This document shows, piece after piece, positions 38,909 through 47,690 of a stretch of DNA of 64,000 nt; position 1 is the first letter of the stretch, and each line of letters opens with the position of its first letter. The stretch covers positions 186,001-250,000 of the forward strand of contig CAJXVC010000001.1 in assembly GCA_913060975.1 (NCBI GenBank), read 5' to 3'. The stretch comes from an uncultured Gammaproteobacteria bacterium (GTDB taxonomy: Bacteria; Pseudomonadota; Gammaproteobacteria; Pseudomonadales; Pseudohongiellaceae). The translations under genes and the position numbers were made by a program. Below the pieces are notes generated by a model. It had not been told where the DNA came from. It saw only the letters and a program-made list of their open reading frames with translations, and did no database searches.

Positions 38909-39780
38909 GTATCCTGATCGATAAGAACACCAAAGTAATCTGTCAGGGCTTTACTGGCTCACAAGGTACTTTTCATTCCGAGCAAGCCATTGAATACGGC
39001 ACAAAACTGGTTGGTGGTGTAACGCCGGGCAAGGGTGGTCAGACGCATCTGGACCTGCCGGTCTTTAACACTGTCAAAGAAGCCTATGCAGCGACCGAAG
39101 CGGATGCCACGGTGATCTATGTGCCGGCGCCATTCTGCAAAGATTCGATTCTTGAAGCTGCTGATGCCGGTATTAAACTGATCGTTTGTATTACCGAAGG
39201 CATTCCAACACTGGATATGCTGATTGCAAAAGAAAAGTGCGACCAGGCTGGTGTGCGTTTGATAGGTCCGAATTGCCCGGGTGTAATTACACCGGGTGAA
39301 TGCAAGATCGGTATTATGCCAGGGCATATTCACTTGCCGGGTAAAGTAGGTATTGTTTCACGCTCCGGTACCTTGACTTACGAAGCGGTCAAGCAAACAA
39401 CTGATTTTGGTTTTGGTCAGTCCTCTTGTGTTGGTATTGGCGGTGACCCGATTCCTGGTTCCAACTTCATCGACATTCTTGGTATGTTTGAAGCCGATCC
39501 CAAGACTGAAGCCATTGTCATGATTGGTGAAATCGGTGGTACTGCAGAAGAAGAAGCGGCTGCCTTTATCAAGGCTAATGTTTCAAAGCCGGTGGTTGCT
39601 TACATTGCTGGAGTTACTGCGCCGCCAGGTAAACGCATGGGCCATGCCGGTGCGATTATTTCCGGCGGCAAAGGTACAGCGGATGATAAATTCGCAGCCT
39701 TGCAGGATGCCGGCGTTAAAACGGTACGCAGCCTGGCTGACATCGGTAACGGCCTGGTTGAACTGACCGGTTGGAAATAA
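38905..39780 (+). CDS. sucD: Succinate-CoA ligase, alpha subunit
   Basis: SucD carries the CoA-binding Rossmann domain and the phosphorylated histidine. The 291-residue product has [44 protein letters not shown] and the phosphohistidine His247 in [14 protein letters not shown]. It ends the cluster, 20 bases before a strong terminator. Confidence 0.99.
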   Translation: MSILIDKNTKVICQGFTGSQGTFHSEQAIEYGTKLVGGVTPGKGGQTHLDLPVFNTVKEAYAATEADATVIYVPAPFCKDSILEAADAGIKLIVCITEGIPTLDMLIAKEKCDQAGVRLIGPNCPGVITPGECKIGIMPGHIHLPGKVGIVSRSGTLTYEAVKQTTDFGFGQSSCVGIGGDPIPGSNFIDILGMFEADPKTEAIVMIGEIGGTAEEEAAAFIKANVSKPVVAYIAGVTAPPGKRMGHAGAIISGGKGTADDKFAALQDAGVKTVRSLADIGNGLVELTGWK

Positions 39781-39796
39781 GCTAAACAACGCTGTA

Positions 39797-39837
39797 AAAA
39801 AACGCCGCCATTGAGCTAATCATGGCGGCGTTTTTGT
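39797..39837 (+). terminator. Rho-independent terminator after sucD
   Basis: A 10-bp GC-rich stem ACGCCGCCAT/ATGGCGGCGT is preceded by an A run and followed by TTTTTGTTTG. It closes the sdhC-to-sucD transcript. Confidence 0.94.
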
Positions 39838-39840
39838 TTG

Positions 39841-40359
39841 TCTGAAATCTCCTCATAGATGATTAAATTTCATTTATGATGCCGCTTGTAACAGGCCTTC
39901 TTTTTACCTACCAAAAACCTACCTCTGGCTGTCTCGAGCGCTTGCACTACGGCGCTTTCCGAGGAGTTCGCCGGGGCTTGTCCTGTGCTGAACTTTTGTT
40001 AGTTAAAAGGTTCTAAATTCTTTAAGTAGTGTGTTACGCTTACTCGGAAATTCAGCGTTAAAGCGCTGAATTTCAGGGACTAATTGGAGATGTTCAGCAG
40101 TGAAAGTCTCCGGGTCGCGCAAAAAGTTACCAACCTTCTCATTTTTTTATGATGTGAGTAGATCGGTAACTTTCGCTCGGCCTTTTTCATGGAAAATTGC
40201 CCAATACGAGCGGCTGGAAAAGTCACGGAATGCTCGGGCAATAAGTGGAAGGGAAGTTAAGGACAATACATTTAGTTTTCCGTGTTTGGTTGTCTCGGGT
40301 AAGTGTCTCCGCAATCCGAATAACCAAACCTGATTTGTAAACAAAAAATAGGATGGCAC
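39841..40359 (+). other. Gene-free, hairpin-rich leader region of the TonB2-type operon
   Basis: No convincing gene is present in about 520 bases. Three inverted repeats are visible: GAAATTCAGCG/CGCTGAATTTC (40047-40057 and 40064-40074, perfect, loop of six), AAAGTTACC/GGTAACTTT (40123-40131 and 40165-40173), and GTTTGGTT/AACCAAAC (40284-40291 and 40322-40329). The last ends 30 bases before the first gene. A 77-codon frame at 40100-40333 has odd composition and overlaps these repeats, so I reject it. No clear promoter or Fur box was found. Confidence 0.5.
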
Positions 40360-41163
40360 ATGAAAAACCGTCGAACTACTACGATGAGTATGTCTGCACT
40401 GGTACTACTCATTTCTGGCTTTTTGGGATCTGCGCAGGCTGCTGAAATTCTAGTCGACAGCAGTCTTCTCGATGAGGCCATGGATGTGGTCGCTGAGAAA
40501 TTCAGCGAATCAGCTGAGGCTCAGGAAGAAATCACCAGACTTGCTAATGAAGTCAGCTCAACCTTTGAAGAATTTAAGCGCGCCAATGACAACCTAGAGT
40601 CATTGCTGGTTTTGAATGCAGGCTATCGCCAGCAGATTGCAAACCAGGAACAGCAAATTGCAACATTGAATGAATCGATTGAGTCAGTTGAAGAAGTGAC
40701 TCGTGAAATTCCGCTTCTGATGGAGAAAATGCTGAGCGGACTGGAACAGTTCCTTGCGCTGGACTATCCATTCCACCCGGACGAGCGAGCAGCTCGTCTG
40801 CAATTCGCACGAGATGCCATCGACAATCCCGACGTTTCAATCGCAGAGAAATTTCGACAGGTTCTGGTTGCGTACCAAACCGAAACATCATACGGCCGCA
40901 CGTATGAGACTTACCCCGAGACAATCAACCTGAACGGTAGTGACCGTGATGTCACGATTGCTCGAATTGGTCGCGTAGCTTTGCTGTACCAAACAACTGA
41001 CCGACTGGAAACAGGTGCCTGGAACAACAACACACGCACGTGGGAGCCTTTGCCCCCGGGTGAGTATCGTCAGGCTGTTCAATCGGCTATCCGTGTAACA
41101 TCCCAGTTGGATGCACCACGTCTTCTTGAATTACCAGTACTTCCGCCGGAGGCAGCACAGTGA
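40360..41163 (+). CDS. Periplasmic DUF3450 protein of the TonB2-type operon
   Basis: The 267-residue protein has a signal peptide cleaved after SAQA (about residue 27) and a long coiled coil (about 45-115), followed by a conserved domain with YPFHPDERAARL and YGRTYETYPETI. This is the DUF3450 family found next to TtpC-ExbB2-ExbD2-TonB2 loci in marine gammaproteobacteria. It is presumably a periplasmic partner of the energising complex, although its biochemical role is not established. Its stop overlaps the GTG of the next gene. Confidence 0.85.
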   Translation: MKNRRTTTMSMSALVLLISGFLGSAQAAEILVDSSLLDEAMDVVAEKFSESAEAQEEITRLANEVSSTFEEFKRANDNLESLLVLNAGYRQQIANQEQQIATLNESIESVEEVTREIPLLMEKMLSGLEQFLALDYPFHPDERAARLQFARDAIDNPDVSIAEKFRQVLVAYQTETSYGRTYETYPETINLNGSDRDVTIARIGRVALLYQTTDRLETGAWNNNTRTWEPLPPGEYRQAVQSAIRVTSQLDAPRLLELPVLPPEAAQ

Positions 41164-42551
41164 AAGATTTAATTAAAAAGGCCGGAATAGTTGCCTCTAC
41201 TCTAACTATTGCACTTTCTACTCCACTGTTTGCCCAGCAAGCCAGCTCGCTGGCTGATCTGTTGAACATGGTGGAAAACGACCGTGTAGCGGAATCTGAC
41301 GCGTACCGTCAGCGTTTGCAGGAGTTCGAACAGAACGCCAATCGTCAGGAAGAAATCCTGACCACGACTAACGAGCGCATCACTGCAGAAGAAGCCACTC
41401 AGGCGCAATTGAGTGATCAGTTCCAGGCGAACGAAATCACCATCGCCGACTTGCGCGGTGTACTGCGTGACCGTCGCGGTGACCTCAACGAATTGTTCGG
41501 TACCCTGCAGGGTGTTGCCGGCGATTTCCTGAGTAACTTCCAAAACTCATTCGTCAGTGCCCAGTACTCTGGTCGTAGCGACGAACTGGAAAGCATTATT
41601 GCTCGTGCAGGTAGTACTGTTGAGCAGTTGAACGTGGCTGAAATGGAACGTTTCTGGTACTTCATGCATCAGGAATTGACTGAATCCGGCCGTGTTGTTC
41701 AGTACAACGGCGACGTAGCGCTGCCAAATGGCGATACTGAAAACCGCAACATTGTGCGTATTGGCCTGTTTGGCGCGGTATCAGAAGGTGACTATCTGAA
41801 CTACAACGGTGACATCGGTCACCTGCAAGTGCTGCCACGTCAGCCAGCTGCAGATATCACAGGTTCTGCACAAGCATTGCAAAATGCGACATCCGGTTTC
41901 ACCAAGGTCGGTATCGACCCAACTGGTGGTGTCGGTAGTCAGGTATTGGCCAACCTGGTTAACTTCCCGACTGTGGAAGAACAGGTTCGTCAGAACTCTG
42001 GTGTGATCGGTTTCATCATTATCGGTGTCGGTATCGTGGGTATTCTGCTCGCGTTCTTCCGCTTGCTGATGCTGACTCTGGTTTCTGTGAAAGTACGGTC
42101 GCAGCTGAAGAGCGACAAGCCTGCCAAGAACAACCCACTGGGTCGCGTGTTGATGGTTGCCGAAAACAACCCGAACGCCGATACCGAAACGCTGGAGTTG
42201 AAACTGGGCGAGGCAATTTTGCAGGAAACACCCTCTCTGGAATCCATGCTGACGCTGATCAAGATGATCGCGACAATCGCGCCTCTGGGCGGTCTGCTTG
42301 GTACGGTGACTGGTATGATCCAGGTGTTCCAGCAAATTACAGTATACGGTGCGGGTGACCCGACTATTATGGCGGGCGGTATCTCCCAGGCATTGATGAC
42401 AACAGTACTGGGTATTGTTGTAGCGATTCCGACGATCTTCATGCACACAGTAGTGAAGAGCCGTGCGGATAACATCATTCATATTCTGGAAGAGCAGGCA
42501 ACCGGCATGATTGCGCAGAAAGCAGAGCGCTCAGCCGGCGGTCAGTCCTGA
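41160..42551 (+). CDS. MotA/TolQ/ExbB proton-channel protein with N-terminal extension (TtpC-like)
   Basis: The 463-residue protein has a signal sequence (about 1-25), a long periplasmic coiled-coil and globular domain (about 30-270), and a C-terminal ExbB-like part with transmembrane segments near 282-305, 365-388 and 405-428 (GLLGTVTGMIQVFQ). This layout matches TtpC of Vibrio TonB2 systems, required there for TonB2-dependent uptake. The GTG start overlaps the preceding stop. Together with ExbB2, ExbD2 and TonB2 it should form an inner-membrane proton-driven motor. Confidence 0.88.
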   Translation: MKDLIKKAGIVASTLTIALSTPLFAQQASSLADLLNMVENDRVAESDAYRQRLQEFEQNANRQEEILTTTNERITAEEATQAQLSDQFQANEITIADLRGVLRDRRGDLNELFGTLQGVAGDFLSNFQNSFVSAQYSGRSDELESIIARAGSTVEQLNVAEMERFWYFMHQELTESGRVVQYNGDVALPNGDTENRNIVRIGLFGAVSEGDYLNYNGDIGHLQVLPRQPAADITGSAQALQNATSGFTKVGIDPTGGVGSQVLANLVNFPTVEEQVRQNSGVIGFIIIGVGIVGILLAFFRLLMLTLVSVKVRSQLKSDKPAKNNPLGRVLMVAENNPNADTETLELKLGEAILQETPSLESMLTLIKMIATIAPLGGLLGTVTGMIQVFQQITVYGAGDPTIMAGGISQALMTTVLGIVVAIPTIFMHTVVKSRADNIIHILEEQATGMIAQKAERSAGGQS

Positions 42552-42567
42552 TAATCAGGAGTAACGC

Positions 42568-43098
42568 ATGTATTTTGCATTTCTAGATATTATCGATGCA
42601 GTAAACACCTTCATGCTGCGCGGTGGTCCAGTTCTCTGGATCATCGCCTGGCTGCTACTGATCAAGTGGTCGCTGGTGTTTGAGCGGGTGTGGTATCTGA
42701 ACACAACGCACAAAAAGAATGTCAAAAACACCCTGGCAGAATGGAACGCCAGATCTGACAAGTCCTCATGGAGCGCGCACCAAATCCGTACCATGATGAT
42801 TTCCAAGATCTCGCTGGACGTTCGCAACACGCTGCCGATCATTGAAGTATTGGTCACAATTTGTCCGCTACTTGGTTTGATTGGTACTGTGACCGGCATG
42901 ATCGAAGTATTCTTCGTGATGGCCGTGAGTGGTGGTGGCGATGCGAAATCCATGGCAGGTGGTGTATCGAAAGCAACGATTCCGACTATGGCCGGAATGG
43001 TAGGCGCGATCTCCGGCATTTTTGCTTCCAACTATTTGAAAGCAAAAACTGACCGCGACATCGAGCTGCTTGAAGACCACATGCCTTTGGCGCATTAA
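42568..43098 (+). CDS. exbB2: ExbB2-like proton-channel subunit
   Basis: The 176-residue inner-membrane protein has three transmembrane helices (about 15-35, 85-107 and 130-150) and the MotA/TolQ/ExbB motif PLLGLIGTVTGMIEVF. It lacks the longer N-terminus of classical ExbB, as expected for the ExbB2 type. It works with ExbD2 to couple proton flow to TonB2. Confidence 0.9.
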   Translation: MYFAFLDIIDAVNTFMLRGGPVLWIIAWLLLIKWSLVFERVWYLNTTHKKNVKNTLAEWNARSDKSSWSAHQIRTMMISKISLDVRNTLPIIEVLVTICPLLGLIGTVTGMIEVFFVMAVSGGGDAKSMAGGVSKATIPTMAGMVGAISGIFASNYLKAKTDRDIELLEDHMPLAH

Positions 43099-43127
43099 GC
43101 GCGGGTAACTGACACATAGGTTAATTC

Positions 43128-43535
43128 ATGAAACAAGGATTAATGAAAAAGAAGGCCGAAGAAGAAGCGGGTGAGATTGACCTCACGCCGATGCTCGACG
43201 TTGTCTTTATCCTTCTGATCTTTTTTATTGTGACTTCGGTGTTTGTGACCGAAGCCGGCATCGAGGTGACCAAACCGGTTGCCTCAACTGCCGACGACAC
43301 ATCCGGTGACTTGATTTTGATCGCTGTAGGTCCAGGTGGAGACATTTGGATCGACGGTGACCAAATCGATCCCCGATTCATCCGATCTCGCTTTGAACTG
43401 CGTCTGGCTGATGCACCGAATTCATCGGTAATCATTCAGGCCGACCGCACTGCCAACAATGAGCAAGTAATGCTTATTTTACGGGCGGCACGGGAAGCGA
43501 ATATCGCAAACGTTTCAATTTCAGCGGAGGCATAA
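43128..43535 (+). CDS. exbD2: ExbD2-like subunit
   Basis: The 135-residue protein has one transmembrane helix (about 19-39) with the essential membrane aspartate in IDLTPMLDVVFILLIFFIV, then a periplasmic ExbD/TolR domain ending ILRAAREANIANVSIS. It lies between exbB2 and tonB2 and should form the proton channel with ExbB2. Confidence 0.93.
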   Translation: MKQGLMKKKAEEEAGEIDLTPMLDVVFILLIFFIVTSVFVTEAGIEVTKPVASTADDTSGDLILIAVGPGGDIWIDGDQIDPRFIRSRFELRLADAPNSSVIIQADRTANNEQVMLILRAAREANIANVSISAEA

Positions 43536-43538
43536 GCA

Positions 43539-44153
43539 ATGATACTAGTCAGATGGGCCATCTCCATGGCAATGGCTGCCGGTATTACTCTGGGGCTGTT
43601 CTATTTCATGCAGTTCCTGATCGCGACCGGTGAAGCTCTTGATGAACGTGTCAACGTCGTCAAGATTGTCGACGCGACCATGCCAGATATTGAATTGGAA
43701 GTTATCGAAGAAATCGACCGACCAGAGCCTATTGAGGAAATTCAGCAAGAAACGCCTGATGTTCCTGATAAGCAAGTCAGCCTCGATGCTGGACCTGCGC
43801 TGAATATTGAGCGTGGCAGTGTTGATCTGGACAGTGGTTTGGATATTGGCACACAGCAGATCTCCGCGACTGATGGCGATTATCTTCCGTTGGTTGCGAT
43901 CGCGCCGCAATATCCTACCCGTGCTGCTCAGCGTGGCATTCAGGGTTGGTGTCTGGTGAGTTTTACAGTGGACGGACAAGGCAATGTAATCGAAGACACT
44001 ATTGAAGTTGTTGATGCAGAACCTGCCAACATTTTTGATCGTTCGTCGATTCGTGCCGCTGCTCGCTTCAAGTTCCAGCCACGAGTACAGAGTGGTCAGG
44101 GCGTTGAAGTGCCCGGCGTTCAGTACCTGTTTCGCTATCAGCTCGAGGAGTAA
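43539..44153 (+). CDS. tonB2: TonB2-like energy transducer
   Basis: The 204-residue protein has one N-terminal transmembrane helix (about 5-25), an acidic, proline-containing periplasmic spacer (about 45-75) and a C-terminal TonB domain with PQYPTRAAQRGIQGWCLVSF and VDGQGNV. The short spacer is typical of TonB2. It transfers energy to outer-membrane TonB-dependent receptors, none of which is encoded in the window. Confidence 0.92.
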   Translation: MILVRWAISMAMAAGITLGLFYFMQFLIATGEALDERVNVVKIVDATMPDIELEVIEEIDRPEPIEEIQQETPDVPDKQVSLDAGPALNIERGSVDLDSGLDIGTQQISATDGDYLPLVAIAPQYPTRAAQRGIQGWCLVSFTVDGQGNVIEDTIEVVDAEPANIFDRSSIRAAARFKFQPRVQSGQGVEVPGVQYLFRYQLEE

Positions 44154-44155
44154 TA

Positions 44156-45520
44156 ATGACTGCAGTAAACAAGCTTAAACTTGGCTTTCTGGTCAGTCTG
44201 TTAGCGTTTCCGCTGATGCCAACATTGGTATTGGCAGGGGAAGAGCAACGAGCTCCACCAGAAGCCCGTACGGCAGGTACCTTATCGGAACCTGTCATGC
44301 GCGCCATCAGTGACATTCAGGAACTGATGAACCCGGAAGATGAAGACGACGAGGCAGATTTGCCTCAGGCCAAGATAGAGTTGGATGAGTTACGTGAACG
44401 GCGCTGGGATCGTATGAACGATTTCGAAAAGTCGACCTTGCTTAACTTCTACACTAACTACTATCTAACGGTTGAAGACTTTCCCAATGCTCTGATCACT
44501 TTCGAAGAGATTCTTCTCATCGAAGAGCTGCGTGAAGAGACTCGCTTGCGTACTTTACGTTCGCTTGGCCAGTTGTATATGGCAGAAGAGCGCTGGAACG
44601 AAGCTATTGACGCGTATCAGCGTTGGCGTGATCGTTCTCCGGAAGAGGACGTAATCGTCTTTCGTGGATTGTCGTATTCCCACTACCAACAAGAAGAATT
44701 CACCGAAGCCTTGCCATATTGGCTGGACTACATGAATCTTTCTCTGGATACAGGTGAGGAATTAGGGCGTGACGACTATGCCTACCTGAACGGTATTTAC
44801 TTCACGCTGGAAGACTTCGAATCAGCGTTGGAACTCACCAAGACCATGATCATGCTCTTTGATGATCGTACGGACTGGATGAACCTCAGTGCTGTTTACG
44901 CGAGCCTGGATCAGGAAGAACGACGCGTTCAGTCATTAAATGTTGCCTACTTGAAGGGCTTTGTTGATGATGAGACACGTTACCTCAACCTTGGTCAGTC
45001 CATGGGTGGTATGGAACTTCCTTATAGCGGTGCCAGGATCATTCGTGAAGGCATCGATGAAGGTATTGTTGAAGCCAACGAAGATAATCTTACTTCGCTG
45101 ACCCAGATGCGTTTGATCGCAGCTGACTATGAAGCTGCTCTTGAACCTGCTCGTGAAGTCGCTGAAATGTCAGACAGTGGTGATGGTTACGACAATCTGG
45201 GCTATCTGCACTATGTACTTTTTGAGTATGAAGAGGCAGCAGAAGCCTTTCAGATGGCGCTGGACAAAGGCAATCTGAGCAACAGAGCAGATACCTTACT
45301 GTTTCTGGCTCGCTCTCTGCTTGAGTTGGATGACTTTGAAGGCGCACTCGCTGCTGCCAGACAGTCTGCTGACGCTGGCGATGAGAATGCCCGTAATTCA
45401 GCCAATAGCTACATTACTTTTATCAATGGTGTGCGAGATCGCTATAACATTATCGCTGAGCGTCGTCAGAACGCGATCGATTTTTATCAGCCTTATCCCT
45501 CATTGGTACCTGGTTACTAA
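44156..45520 (+). CDS. Periplasmic TPR-repeat protein of the TonB2-type operon
   Basis: The 454-residue protein has a signal peptide (cleavage near VLA-GEE, about residue 24) and many tetratricopeptide repeats (for example NALITFEEILLIEELREETR and NLGYLHYVLFEYEEAAEAF). It starts two bases after tonB2. TPR proteins at this position occur in related TonB2 loci and probably act as periplasmic scaffolds. The transcript ends at the terminator at 45573-45607. Confidence 0.88.
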   Translation: MTAVNKLKLGFLVSLLAFPLMPTLVLAGEEQRAPPEARTAGTLSEPVMRAISDIQELMNPEDEDDEADLPQAKIELDELRERRWDRMNDFEKSTLLNFYTNYYLTVEDFPNALITFEEILLIEELREETRLRTLRSLGQLYMAEERWNEAIDAYQRWRDRSPEEDVIVFRGLSYSHYQQEEFTEALPYWLDYMNLSLDTGEELGRDDYAYLNGIYFTLEDFESALELTKTMIMLFDDRTDWMNLSAVYASLDQEERRVQSLNVAYLKGFVDDETRYLNLGQSMGGMELPYSGARIIREGIDEGIVEANEDNLTSLTQMRLIAADYEAALEPAREVAEMSDSGDGYDNLGYLHYVLFEYEEAAEAFQMALDKGNLSNRADTLLFLARSLLELDDFEGALAAARQSADAGDENARNSANSYITFINGVRDRYNIIAERRQNAIDFYQPYPSLVPGY

Positions 45521-45543
45521 GCGATTGCCAAGCCGCTACAGCG

Positions 45544-45571
45544 GTTGAAAAATAACTTGGAAACCCCATAT
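45544..45571 (+). promoter_or_regulatory. Sigma-32 (heat-shock) promoter of htpG
   Basis: GTTGAAA (45544-45550) and CCCCATAT (45564-45571) are 13 bases apart, close to the sigma-32 consensus CTTGAAA-N(11-16)-CCCCATNT. htpG is a classical sigma-32 target. Predicted initiation near 45577 falls at the left arm of the following terminator hairpin. Confidence 0.75.
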
Positions 45572-45572
45572 C

Positions 45573-45607
45573 AAAACCCGATCACTGCGAAGTGGTCGGG
45601 TTTTTTT
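45573..45607 (+). terminator. Terminator of the TonB2-type operon, inside the htpG leader
   Basis: A stem AAAACCCGATCACT/AGTGGTCGGGTTTT (one G-T pair, loop GCGA) is followed by seven T. It closes the operon upstream but would also lie at the very 5' end of an htpG mRNA started from the sigma-32 promoter. Confidence 0.88.
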
Positions 45608-45640
45608 ATGCGTTGATTAATCCGAGACAAGGGTGCTGGT

Positions 45641-47578
45641 ATGACCACTGAAACACAACAGGAAACACGGGGATTTGAGACTGAAGCCAAACAGCTTCTG
45701 CACCTCATGATCCACTCCCTGTATAGCAATAAGGAGATTTTTCTCCGCGAACTGATTTCCAACGCCTCAGATGCAGCTGACAAGCTGCGTTTTGAGGCTG
45801 TATCGCAACCGGAGCTCATGGAGCTGGAATCGGGCCAAATTGAGCCCAGAGTCCAGATTGACTGCGATAGCGAAAAGAAGACCGTGACGATTGCTGATAA
45901 CGGCATAGGCATGACTCGTGATGAGGTCATTACCAATCTGGGCACAATCGCCAAATCTGGCACCGCACAGTTCATGCAGTCATTAACTGGCGACCAGAAA
46001 AAAGATTCGCAATTGATCGGTCAGTTTGGCGTGGGTTTCTACTCTGCCTTTATCGTTGCCTCTGAAGTTGAGGTGTTGACCCGTAAAGCCGGCACAGCAG
46101 CCAATGAAGCCACTGTATGGCGCTCCAAAGGCGAAGCCGACTACACCATCGAAGCCGCCGAGAAAGCGGAACCTGGCACAACGATCACGCTGTTCCTGAA
46201 AGATGAAGAGACAGAGTTCGCCGAGGCCTTCCGGTTACGTAGTATCGTCAAGAAATACGCAGACCATATCTCAATTCCGGTATTCATGGAGAAGCAGGAT
46301 TTTGCTGCTGAAGCGGAAGAGGGTGATGACAAGGACAAGCAGGAAGAGAAGGCTACCGAATACGAAGCGGTGAACGAAGCCAAGGCCTTGTGGACCCGCT
46401 CACGGACTGACATAAAGGAAGATGAGTACAAGGAATTCTACAAGCACATCAGCCACGATTTTGAAGACCCTTTGCAGTGGAGCCACAATCACGTTGAAGG
46501 CAAGCTTGAGTATTCCAGTTTGCTCTATATCCCGTCTCGCGCGCCATTCGATCTGTGGAACCGTGATGGCGCCCGTGGCTTGAAGCTTTACGTGCAGCGC
46601 GTTTTTATCATGGACGAAGCAGAGCAGTTCCTACCGCTGTATTTGCGCTTCATGAAGGGTGTGGTCGATTCCAATGACATCTCGTTGAATGTGTCACGAG
46701 AAATTCTTCAGAAAGACCCGGTTGTCGATTCCATGCGCAGCGCGTTAACAAAGCGTGCACTGGATATGCTGGAGAAACTCAAGAACAAAGATAAAGAGAA
46801 GTACGCCAAGTTCTGGGAAGAATTTGGTCAGGTTCTCAAAGAAGGTCCCGGTGAAGATTTCGCTAACCGCGAGAAGATTGCCAACTTGCTGCAATTCACG
46901 ACGACCGCGTCGGAAGGCGACAAACAGGATCAGGGTCTCGCTGACTATGTTGAACGCATGCAAGACGGTCAGGAAAAAATCTATTACATCGCTGCTGAGT
47001 CTTTGAAAGCAGCGCGCAATAGTCCGCACCTGGAAATTTTCCGCAAGAAAGGGATCGAAGTTATATTGATGCACGATCGCATCGATGAGTGGCTCATGGG
47101 TCACATGAATGAATTCGATGGCAAACAGTTACAGGATGTGGCTCGCGGTCAACTTGATCTGGGTAAACTCGATGATCAGGAAGACAAGGAAGAGAAAGAA
47201 AAGACTGAGAAGGAACTGGCCGGACTGGTTGAGCGAGCCAAGACGTTCCTTGGTGAGAAGGTCAAGGATGTTCGACTGACCCATCGTTTAACAGATTCGG
47301 CTGCCTGTTTGGCGATTGATGACCATGACATGGGCGCGCAAATGCGCAAGATCATGGAGGCCTCTGGTCAGGCGGTGCCTGAAGTGAAGCCTATTCTGGA
47401 AATCAATCCGGAACACCCGCTGGTCAAGAAGCTGGACAAGGAGGCTGATGAAGATCGCTTTGGTGATTTGATTTCAGTCTTGTTTGGCCAGGCCAATCTC
47501 GCCGACGGCGGTCAGCTGGATGATCCAGGCGATTTTTCAACACGCTTGAACAAGCTGCTTTTGGAAATGACAGATTAG
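45641..47578 (+). CDS. htpG: Chaperone protein HtpG (Hsp90)
   Basis: HtpG is the cytosolic ATP-dependent Hsp90 chaperone. The 645-residue product has the GHKL ATP-binding motifs [26 protein letters not shown] and [13 protein letters not shown], an acidic charged linker ([12 protein letters not shown], about 228-240), a middle domain and a C-terminal dimerisation domain. Its promoter looks heat-inducible. Confidence 0.98.
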   Translation: MTTETQQETRGFETEAKQLLHLMIHSLYSNKEIFLRELISNASDAADKLRFEAVSQPELMELESGQIEPRVQIDCDSEKKTVTIADNGIGMTRDEVITNLGTIAKSGTAQFMQSLTGDQKKDSQLIGQFGVGFYSAFIVASEVEVLTRKAGTAANEATVWRSKGEADYTIEAAEKAEPGTTITLFLKDEETEFAEAFRLRSIVKKYADHISIPVFMEKQDFAAEAEEGDDKDKQEEKATEYEAVNEAKALWTRSRTDIKEDEYKEFYKHISHDFEDPLQWSHNHVEGKLEYSSLLYIPSRAPFDLWNRDGARGLKLYVQRVFIMDEAEQFLPLYLRFMKGVVDSNDISLNVSREILQKDPVVDSMRSALTKRALDMLEKLKNKDKEKYAKFWEEFGQVLKEGPGEDFANREKIANLLQFTTTASEGDKQDQGLADYVERMQDGQEKIYYIAAESLKAARNSPHLEIFRKKGIEVILMHDRIDEWLMGHMNEFDGKQLQDVARGQLDLGKLDDQEDKEEKEKTEKELAGLVERAKTFLGEKVKDVRLTHRLTDSAACLAIDDHDMGAQMRKIMEASGQAVPEVKPILEINPEHPLVKKLDKEADEDRFGDLISVLFGQANLADGGQLDDPGDFSTRLNKLLLEMTD

Positions 47579-47609
47579 TTATCAAAACAGCTAACAACCG
47601 TTGCAAAAG

Positions 47610-47644
47610 ATAAAGCCGCTTATTTCATGTAAGCGGCTTTTTTT
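47610..47644. terminator. Terminator between convergent htpG and argS
   Basis: An 11-bp stem AAAGCCGCTTA/TAAGCGGCTTT with a 7-base loop is followed by a T tract on the plus strand. It clearly serves htpG. On the minus strand the trailing T run is shorter, so service to argS is possible but less certain. Confidence 0.88.
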
Positions 47645-47690
47645 ATGCTCAAAATTAATCTCTCGAGCGCGTTGCGCAGTGTGTGTTGGT

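Noticed and set aside
39846..39885. Possible Fur box before the TonB2-type operon
   Set aside because: Only about 11 of 19 positions match the Fur consensus, near what is expected in AT-rich DNA.
40100..40333. 77-codon frame in the leader of the TonB2-type operon
   Set aside because: It has odd composition and overlaps two inverted repeats; the region is better explained as leader.
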